Assembly (NCBI GenBank): GCA_017459945.1
Contig: JAFUBZ010000009.1
Location: forward strand, 1 to 56,349
Direction of reading: 5' to 3'
From: Eubacterium sp.
GTDB taxonomy: Bacteria > Bacillota > Clostridia > Lachnospirales > Lachnospiraceae
Length of the DNA: 56,349 nt
The position numbers and the translations under genes were made by a program. Below are positions 50,678 through 56,349 of this stretch, piece after piece (the first letter of the stretch is position 1; every line of letters begins with the position of its first letter). The notes below the pieces were generated by a model. It made no database searches and was not told the DNA's origin. It worked only from the letters and a program-made list of their open reading frames with translations.

Positions 50678-51970
50678 TCACGCTATCGTGATATTTTTTG
50701 TTTTTATAGCCACGGCTACGGTCACGCCATCCTTTGCCTCTTTACGAACAAGCAACTTTGTTCCCCGTGCAGAAAGGGCTTCCTCCGTTGTAATCGAAGC
50801 CCCGCCGGATGCCAGCACTGCCGCCCGCTCACAGACATTATCAACGCCGGTCACGCCCTTTACAAAAGAGGATTCACTGAAGTCGCCTTCTACCGCCGCC
50901 AATTCCTCTGCAGGAAATGTTTCAAACGGAACATCGAATTCCTGCGCCGTCCCGATCAGACCTGCTTCATCTTTTTTTAAGTCGATCGATGCAATACGGC
51001 AGATTGCCTTAAAAGACAATCCCGCCTGCGCAAATACTTCCTGCACGGCTTTTAAAATCTTTTCTTTCGGCGTCCCTCTTTTACAGCCGATTCCGACTGT
51101 CAGGCAGGAAGGAACCAAAAGCAGCTGGTCTTCAAACACCTGTTTCTCATATGCGGAAATCACGATCCCGCAGGGAAACGCATTTCCATTAGGCGAGTCC
51201 ATCCTTCCCGATTCCACAGACGCCTCTGCAGTCACTTCTGCCGCCTCAGTCGGCACAGTGCTCTCAGGACCTGCCGCTTTCTCCAACTCCGCCGGCAGCT
51301 CTCCCTCCAGAGGCAAGTCACTGTAAAAACCGACCTTTTCTCCTCTAACAAGCCGCGCCGAGATCAGCTTTGCCTGCTTCATATCACTGATCCAAAGATC
51401 ATTCTTTTTCGCAAAAACATCTACCGCAAACAGGCCGCGAACATCCGTCGCCGTCGTCAAAACAGGCTGTGCACCAAGCTCAGTCGCGATGCGCGTGGCA
51501 AGCTCGTTTGCGCCGCCGATGTGCCCCGATAAAAGCGGGATTACAAACTGCCCTTTTTCATCCACCACGACCAATGCCGGATCCTTTGTCTTGTCCGCAA
51601 CATATGGTGCGATCGCGCGAATCGCGATCCCCGCCGCACCGACAAACACAAACGCGTCCGCATCCTGCACGGTCTCTGCCATCCACTCAGACAGCCTGCC
51701 CTGAACGGTTTTGATGCGCTCATCCGCATCCTGTCGTTTTTCACACAGTTCTGCCTGCACATTATCAGCATCGGACATATCAGCAAAGCTCGCTCCGGCA
51801 ACCGCCTGGGTTCGATAGCTTCCCAGCGCATAGGCGCAAACGCAGATTCCCTTTGGCGAAGCGTTGTAATCACACGAAGCATCCTGCTGCCCCCATCGCG
51901 CAAAACCATCTAATATTTTTCCAAGCGTTTCTTCACCGCCCGGTGTAAAACAAATCGCATATACCTTCAT
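50678..51970 (-). CDS. cbiG: Cobalt-precorrin-5A hydrolase
   Basis: Opens the delta-lactone and releases acetaldehyde in anaerobic ring contraction; 430 residues. The N-terminal part keeps VFVGAAGIAIRAIAPYVADKTKDPALVVVDEKGQFVIPLLSGHIGGANELATRIA, very typical of CbiG. The C-terminal part keeps LTVGIGCKRGTPKEKILKAV and KGVTGVDNVCERAAVLASG. An Ala/Glu/Ser-rich insert near 230-255 (GPESTVPTEAAEVTAEASVES) separates the two. It overlaps cbiD by the 4-nt ATGA. Confidence 0.96.
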   Translation of the reverse strand: MKVYAICFTPGGEETLGKILDGFARWGQQDASCDYNASPKGICVCAYALGSYRTQAVAGASFADMSDADNVQAELCEKRQDADERIKTVQGRLSEWMAETVQDADAFVFVGAAGIAIRAIAPYVADKTKDPALVVVDEKGQFVIPLLSGHIGGANELATRIATELGAQPVLTTATDVRGLFAVDVFAKKNDLWISDMKQAKLISARLVRGEKVGFYSDLPLEGELPAELEKAAGPESTVPTEAAEVTAEASVESGRMDSPNGNAFPCGIVISAYEKQVFEDQLLLVPSCLTVGIGCKRGTPKEKILKAVQEVFAQAGLSFKAICRIASIDLKKDEAGLIGTAQEFDVPFETFPAEELAAVEGDFSESSFVKGVTGVDNVCERAAVLASGGASITTEEALSARGTKLLVRKEAKDGVTVAVAIKTKNITIA

Positions 51971-53274
51971 CGTGTGATCTTCTCCAGCAATGCCCCTGCA
52001 TTTTCAGACTCAGCCAGTGTCCCGTGCGCATTCGAAAACAGCACCAGTCCCACTTCGATGTCATCTCCCACTTTCCTGTTCAGATGATAAAGTACCTTTT
52101 CCAGAAGAATCTGCATGGTCTGCGCTGTAAGGCAGTTCGGATCCGATCGCAAAACATCCTCTGCAACAAGCTGTCCTGATGCATGCAGTGCAGCAGATGC
52201 ATCCGATATGCGGCACAAAGCCACATCTTCCGCCAACAGCACATCGATGGCTGCATCGGTCGTCGTGCAGTCTAAGATCCGCCTTGCCACCTCTGCCGAC
52301 GCGCCTGCGCGAAGCGCTGCCGAAGCCATGATCTCGACTCTTGCATCCGCCTCTTTGGAATGGGTGTTCATGATGCCTGCAGCAACCTTGACGAATTTCC
52401 CGATATGCGCAACAAAAAGTATGGATTCCAGCTCGGATTCCAGCGCAAACTGCAGCACATCGCCGACATAATTGCTGAATTTTAACAGCGGGATCTCTCC
52501 CTCCGCAAACGCCGGCCAGCGGTCCTTCACGTAATGCGTCCCGTAATTTCCGGGAGAAAAGATCAGGTTTTTCCCGAAATTTTCCACCAGCATTTTCAGC
52601 TCTACACGAATGCTTTCCTTTAAAGCGGCTTCACTCATCGGCTCCACGATTCCGCTGGTTCCCAGGACCGAAATGCCGCCCTCGATCCCCAGATTCGGAT
52701 TAAACGTTTTTTTCGCAAGCTCGACGCCTGCCGGGATGGAAATGATCACATCCAGGCCCCCGTCAAACTCCTGCTCCTCACAGATCTCCTCGACCGCCTC
52801 GCGGATCATCTGCCGCGGCACACGATTGATCGCGGCATTGCCGACCGGCTGCTCTAAGCCCTTTTTCGTCACACGGCCGATACCGATGCCGCCGTCGATA
52901 CGGATTTTTTCATTTGCTAAGGGCTCTGCTCCGCATCCGACCGTTCCATCGCACGCGGCATTTGACACATTCTCCCCGGCATTCGGTTCCTTTCGGATTG
53001 ACACCTCCGCATACACCAGCACGCCATTTGTCACATCCGGATCGTCCCCGGAGTCCTTGCGGATCGCGCAGGAAACCTGCGTATTCCCGTCAAACCGAAT
53101 GTCCTCCACTGCCAGATCCAGTAAAATCCCTTTCGGTGTCATCAGACTGACCCGCTCAATGGGCGCACCCAAAAAAAGCATCTGCGCGGCAGCCTTTGCC
53201 GCTGCCGCCGCGCAGGAGCCTGTTGTATAACCCATCCGCAGTTTCTGTTTTCCGATCTGCTTGTACTCTTCCAC
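51967..53274 (-). CDS. cbiD: Cobalt-precorrin-5B C1-methyltransferase
   Basis: Methylates C1 after ring contraction; 435 residues. N-terminal LRMGYTTGSCAAAAAKAAAQMLF is the CbiD signature, with IDGGIGIGRVTKKGLEQPVGNAAINRVPRQMI and FSPGNYGTHYVKDRWP following. The best start is a GTG (VEEYKQIG). There is no strong RBS, but the preceding dehydrogenase gene ends 4 nt away, so coupling may supply ribosomes. Confidence 0.95.
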   Translation of the reverse strand: MEEYKQIGKQKLRMGYTTGSCAAAAAKAAAQMLFLGAPIERVSLMTPKGILLDLAVEDIRFDGNTQVSCAIRKDSGDDPDVTNGVLVYAEVSIRKEPNAGENVSNAACDGTVGCGAEPLANEKIRIDGGIGIGRVTKKGLEQPVGNAAINRVPRQMIREAVEEICEEQEFDGGLDVIISIPAGVELAKKTFNPNLGIEGGISVLGTSGIVEPMSEAALKESIRVELKMLVENFGKNLIFSPGNYGTHYVKDRWPAFAEGEIPLLKFSNYVGDVLQFALESELESILFVAHIGKFVKVAAGIMNTHSKEADARVEIMASAALRAGASAEVARRILDCTTTDAAIDVLLAEDVALCRISDASAALHASGQLVAEDVLRSDPNCLTAQTMQILLEKVLYHLNRKVGDDIEVGLVLFSNAHGTLAESENAGALLEKITR

Positions 53275-53277
53275 AGC

Positions 53278-54222
53278 TTAATTCATCACGTTCTGCGGTT
53301 TCCCGTCCATAAACGCAGCCACATTTTCAAACACAATATGCGCGCGCTTGATCATCGCCTCTTTTGACGCAAATGCCACATGCGGTGTCACCAGCGTATT
53401 TTTGGAGTTCAGAAGCGGATGATCTCCCGGGATCGGCGGTTCCATTTCAAAAACGTCAATGCAAGCGCCTGCGATCCGCTCTTCGTTTAATGCATCCGCC
53501 AATGCCTGGCTGTCAAGCACCGGGCCGCGCGCCAGATTGACAAGGATCGCATTTTTCTTCATCAGCGCGATCTTCTCCGCACTGATCATGCCCTTTGTCT
53601 CTGCATTGTTTGGCATATGCAGAGAAATGATATCAGACGTTTTCATCACTTCATCGAGGTCCATATATTTGATATAAGGAATGTCTTTTACGGTACGGCT
53701 GTAAGCAACCACTTCACATCCGAACGCATCCGCGATCTTTGCTACACGTGTACCGATCGCGCCTGTACCGATCACGCCAAACCGTTTTCCTTCCAGCTCA
53801 TTGCCGATCAGGCCCGCAAGCGTCCCGCCGTTTCTGGTTGCTGTATCGCATGCCGCAATATTGCGCATCAGAGAGATCAGCATACCGAACACGAGATCCG
53901 AAACACATGCCGTCGAATAACCCGCACAGTTATTCACCATGATCCCAAGCTCCTTGCAGGTATCCATCGCCACATGATCCACGCCAGTAAACGCGATATC
54001 CAGCAATTTGCATTTCTCAAATCCGCGGATTGCTTCATCACTGAGCGGAATATTCGTATCAATGACAACATCCGCATCCTTGCCACGCGCGATCTGCTCC
54101 GCCGGGTCCTTCGTCACCGAGTCATAATAAACGATCTCCGCACGGTCGCCGAGCTTCTCCTTTGCGATCGCAAGTGCTGTTTCCTGCGGGATTCCCAATG
54201 GTTCAATTACTGCTACTTTCAT
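53278..54222 (-). CDS. D-isomer-specific 2-hydroxyacid dehydrogenase
   Basis: A 314-residue NAD-dependent dehydrogenase. Rossmann motif FGVIGTGAIGTRVAKIADAFG, then the family's catalytic Arg (LVNLARGPVLD), Glu (ACIDVFEMEPPIP) and His (VTPHVAFASKEA). It opens the cobalamin operon (GGAAGGAG RBS), which is unexpected because no hydroxyacid step is part of the pathway. It may make a 2-hydroxy acid, reduce a keto acid, or be a promoter-sharing neighbour. No riboswitch is seen upstream. An earlier start 30 nt upstream is less well supported. Confidence 0.9.
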   Translation of the reverse strand: MKVAVIEPLGIPQETALAIAKEKLGDRAEIVYYDSVTKDPAEQIARGKDADVVIDTNIPLSDEAIRGFEKCKLLDIAFTGVDHVAMDTCKELGIMVNNCAGYSTACVSDLVFGMLISLMRNIAACDTATRNGGTLAGLIGNELEGKRFGVIGTGAIGTRVAKIADAFGCEVVAYSRTVKDIPYIKYMDLDEVMKTSDIISLHMPNNAETKGMISAEKIALMKKNAILVNLARGPVLDSQALADALNEERIAGACIDVFEMEPPIPGDHPLLNSKNTLVTPHVAFASKEAMIKRAHIVFENVAAFMDGKPQNVMN

Positions 54223-54311
54223 GGCCGTCTCCTTCCTAAAATCTGCTTGCATAAGCTGTCAAAATCAGACTTCCTTCCATTATTTGCGCTACTCCTATCT
54301 TACCGCAATCC

Positions 54312-54348
54312 ACCCCCAAATAGCAATAGGGGGCCAAGTGCCTGGCAC
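54312..54348. repeat. Two inverted repeats after the recombinase gene
   Basis: CCCCC-N11-GGGGG (54313-54333 region) is followed by GTGCC-T-GGCAC (54338-54348), ending right before the recombinase stop codon. The role is unclear; a terminator or recombination-related site is possible. Confidence 0.35.
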
Positions 54349-54945
54349 CTATCTGTTCAGATGTTTCACTTTATACCGGAATGTCGACGGCGCCATGCCC
54401 AGCTCGGCAGCCGCCTTGATGCCGCTGATCTGTCCATCCGTCCAGCGCCGGTACACCTCATCAAAGTTTTTCGGCAGCGGATGCTCCGGTCGCCCGAACC
54501 TTATACCACGTGCCTTTGCTGCCTGAATGCCTTCGGCCTGCCGCATCCGTATCATCTTTCGTTCATTTTCCGCCACAAAAGACAAGACCTGAAGGACCAC
54601 ATCCCCCAGTAATGCGCCCATCAGGTCTTTTCCGTTTCGCGTATCCAAAAGCGGCATATCAATCACGCAGATATCCACTTTCTTCTTTTTTGTTAAAACC
54701 CGCCACTGCTCCAGAATGTCATCATAGCTTCTTCCAAGTCTGTCAATGCTTTTGATATAAAGCAGATCTCCCTTTCGAAGCATGCGGAGCATCTTCTTGT
54801 AGGAGGGTCGGTTAAAATCCTTTCCTGATTGCTTGTCGATAAAAATATTGTCTTGAGAAATGCCATTCTCATGCATCGCGATCAGCTGCCTGTCCTCATT
54901 CTGATCTCTGCTGCTGACCCGAACATAGCCATATATCTTACTCAT
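54349..54945 (-). CDS. Serine recombinase (resolvase/invertase family)
   Basis: A 198-residue site-specific recombinase. The catalytic domain has YGYVRVSSRDQNEDRQL with the nucleophile Ser, then IKSIDRLGRSYDDILEQW and the active-site Arg region. The long E-helix (FVAENERKMIRMRQAEGIQAAKARG) leads to a small C-terminal helix-turn-helix (GQISGIKAAAELGMAPSTFRYKV). Start at the ATG with GGAGG; an in-frame extension to 55032 lacks one. Length fits a Tn3-type resolvase or DNA invertase, not a large serine integrase. It marks the end of the cobalamin operon and the start of a rearranged region. Confidence 0.92.
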   Translation of the reverse strand: MSKIYGYVRVSSRDQNEDRQLIAMHENGISQDNIFIDKQSGKDFNRPSYKKMLRMLRKGDLLYIKSIDRLGRSYDDILEQWRVLTKKKKVDICVIDMPLLDTRNGKDLMGALLGDVVLQVLSFVAENERKMIRMRQAEGIQAAKARGIRFGRPEHPLPKNFDEVYRRWTDGQISGIKAAAELGMAPSTFRYKVKHLNR

Positions 54946-55060
54946 AGGTCTCCTCCATGATACCCGAGTAAAGACCAAAACCATTTTTATTCGAATTGTA
55001 CTTCTTTTCTGCGCAATATGATCGTATGACAAAACGTCAAAACAGGAATGTCCTACTCCA

Positions 55061-55411
55061 CTATTTTTTGATCACAACCGCCATCAAAACCAGTTCTTCT
55101 GATTCTGATGTATTTTCAATTCCGTGATGATGATGCTCTCTGCAGATCGTCACATCTCCCGCCTGCAGATCAAATTCCTCTCCGTCATCTGTCAGATGTC
55201 CGGTTCCGGAAAGCACCGTGATCACCTCTTCATTGCCGACATGTTCATGATAGCCGATCGACGCGCCCGGGATCAGCACCAGTCTGGAAACGACTTCCGC
55301 ATTTTCAGTGAAATCACCGTCTCCGATCGATGAGTATTTCTGAACGTATTTTTTTCCGCCCTTCATGCTTTCAATGATAACCGGCTTGATGGTGTCCTTT
55401 TTCTTTAACAT
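55061..55411 (-). CDS. Small cupin-domain protein
   Basis: A 116-residue single-domain cupin. The metal-binding motifs are recognisable: GYHEHVGNEEVITVLSG (first motif with two His and Glu) and GDVTICREHHHHGIEN (second motif with His). Fe, Mn or Zn is the usual ligand. RBS AGGAGG at proper distance from this ATG. No adjacent gene indicates its substrate. It could be a sugar isomerase-like enzyme or a small sensor. Confidence 0.85.
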   Translation of the reverse strand: MLKKKDTIKPVIIESMKGGKKYVQKYSSIGDGDFTENAEVVSRLVLIPGASIGYHEHVGNEEVITVLSGTGHLTDDGEEFDLQAGDVTICREHHHHGIENTSESEELVLMAVVIKK

Positions 55412-55612
55412 GGCAAACCTCCTGTTCCATCTCTTTTGCAACTGATTATATTGTAATTCGTCTTTTTATATGAATCAATAGCTCCGGAAAAAGACTTTGC
55501 AATCACTGTATATTACCTGTTTACCCCTTCAAAGTATTCAAACAGCCTCTCTTGCATATTCATAGCTGTTTGAAAACATATATTCCGATATCATTAATGT
55601 CTGAGAATTGGC

Positions 55613-55889
55613 TTAATTCTTATCGAGAAGCCAATCTGCCAGATTGTATATCTTGATTCCTTCATAGTCATAGGTCTCCTGACGGGTAATGTCGTCACTG
55701 ACCTGGATATATATTTTTTCATCTCCACGGACCGCTATGAAATCCACTTCTTTCTGAGATCCTCCGGATATATGCCTTCATCAGTTCAGACTTTCCGCTT
55801 CGCCTCACCCCGGTAATGATCTTGATATCCGGTGTTCTCATAAGATCGAGGAGTCTCTGCATATATTCTGGTCTTTCGATATAGTTCAT
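55613..55889 (-). pseudogene. Internally deleted AAA ATPase (DUF4143-type) gene
   Basis: The N-terminal end is intact ([16 protein letters not shown], then the P-loop [19 protein letters not shown]). The C-terminal end is also recognisable in another frame ([20 protein letters not shown]...YNLADWLLDKN, stop 55613-55615). Full-length members of the family are about 400 residues or more, so roughly 300 residues are missing between the two at about 55765, and a frame change has occurred there. The remaining gene cannot make a functional ATPase. Confidence 0.75.
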
Positions 55890-56060
55890 TGTCTCACTTC
55901 CGAAATTTAAATTATTTTTGAGTTTCGCACCTGTGACCATAGTCCACTCAAAATCACCCTGTTTGTCAATGGGACATACTGACCTCCTCCTTTATATGAT
56001 GAAGGGCTGCCGTGCACTGCATGCAAACCCCGAAACACAGCGAAAAGCAGTCGATTCAGA

Positions 56061-56126
56061 AAAATAAAATGCCGCAAACCCGCTTAAATAGCGGACTCAC
56101 GACATTCCGAGATACACCTTCAGGGG
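56061..56126 (-). terminator. Stem-loop repeat unit A (conserved leader, 13-bp stem, U-tract)
   Basis: On the minus strand CCCCTGAAGGTGTATCTCGG leads into a 13-bp hairpin (GTCGTGAGTCCGC/GCGGGTTTGCGGC, 7-nt loop, all 13 positions pair when G-U is allowed), then ATTTTATTTT. It looks like an intrinsic terminator. The upstream motif recurs in unit B. Confidence 0.75.
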
Positions 56127-56135
56127 CGTTTAGAC

Positions 56136-56199
56136 AAAAAGAAAAGCCGCGAACCTACGTAATGTAAATCCACGACTCCTCGAGATACACCTTCAGGGA
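56136..56199 (-). terminator. Stem-loop repeat unit B (conserved leader, 13-bp stem, U-tract)
   Basis: Second copy, 73 bp from unit A. TCCCTGAAGGTGTATCTCGA precedes a 13-bp hairpin (GTCGTGGATTTAC/GTAGGTTCGCGGC, 5-nt loop) and TTTTCTTTTT. The stem sequence differs from unit A but all 13 positions still pair. Confidence 0.75.
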
Positions 56200-56349
56200 C
56201 TCTAACCCTGGACAAAGAGTTGAACTGGAATGATTTTTCCAGGTCCTATAAGCTGTTATTTCATCCCTTCTCACATACTTCAAACCCGCATATACACTGG
56301 CTTTGTTCGCCATGGTAACACCACATGAGACGAAGCCGATTTACATAGC

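Larger units (their letters stand above)
55890..56349. other. Intergenic region at the right edge
   Basis: No intact gene is seen. An orphan strong RBS (AAAGGAGGAGG) drives a three-codon frame (ATG at 55977, stop by 55966). A frame open to the window edge on the minus strand (about 28 codons, stop 56261-56263; ...WCYHGEQSQCICGFEVCEKG) may be the end of a gene lying outside. Between them are two tandem stem-loop repeats. Confidence 0.5.

Noticed and set aside
54223..54348. Possible cobalamin riboswitch in front of the cobalamin operon
   Set aside because: The gap is only about 125 bp and lacks all aptamer motifs.
56061..56199. Integron attC sites
   Set aside because: The repeats end in U-tracts and have a fully paired 13-bp stem with no attC-type core sites; no integron integrase is visible.

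Overview
The window looks like the chromosome of an anaerobic, Gram-positive Clostridia member, most like Lachnospirales or Eubacteriales. The reasons are strong GGAGG ribosome binding sites, oxygen-independent (early cobalt) cobalamin genes, a glutamyl-tRNA (C5) heme/corrin route, and a dense set of corrinoid-dependent methyltransferase genes. The species is not identified. No rRNA, tRNA or CRISPR array was found.

Layout. (1) 1-4495, minus: a B12 ABC importer (btuF-btuC-btuD; the ATPase runs off the left edge) under a cobalamin riboswitch with a visible promoter and terminator, and cobO. (2) 4634-13871: a methyltransferase island with two UroD/MtaA-type methyltransferases, a DUF2284 protein, a [2Fe-2S]-ASKHA reductive activator of corrinoid proteins, a sodium:solute symporter with two tiny membrane proteins not among the obvious long frames, a LysR regulator, a broken EthD-like gene and one corrinoid protein. 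(3) 14043-26148, minus: a roughly 12 kb tetrapyrrole operon headed by a PocR-AraC regulator: cbiL, an ABC-2 transporter, cbiK, a two-domain surface protein, a hemA-precorrin-2 dehydrogenase fusion, hemC, a cobA-hemD fusion, hemB and hemL. (4) 26393-43453: a hydantoinase/ASKHA protein, five more UroD-family methyltransferases with LysR and PucR regulators, an SDR, a membrane protein and a homocysteine methyltransferase-like protein. (5) 43519-54222, minus: a cobalamin operon (2-hydroxyacid dehydrogenase, cbiD, cbiG, a cobK-cbiE-cbiT fusion, cbiA, cobU, cobS, a second cobU-like gene, cbiB). (6) 54349-56349: serine recombinase, cupin, an internally deleted ATPase and tandem terminator-like RNA repeats.

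How it fits together. The cell appears to import and make corrinoid. It would load this onto a corrinoid protein, keep the cobalt reduced with the activator, and use several UroD-family enzymes, each with its own regulator, to move methyl groups from different substrates. The methyltransferases form three paralogous pairs plus one canonical enzyme.

Most unusual signal. Two intergenic regions next to the paralogous methyltransferases at 28936-30177 and 33201-34487 each carry a phased tandem array of 7-bp inverted arms. The sequences differ (TTACAGT/ACTGTAA with period 52; GTCAGTC/GACTGAC with period 54) but both have about 25 bp between the arms. I know of no described element with this geometry. 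A second structural signal lies at the right edge: two tandem hairpin-plus-U-tract units whose 13-bp stems are kept by compensatory changes.
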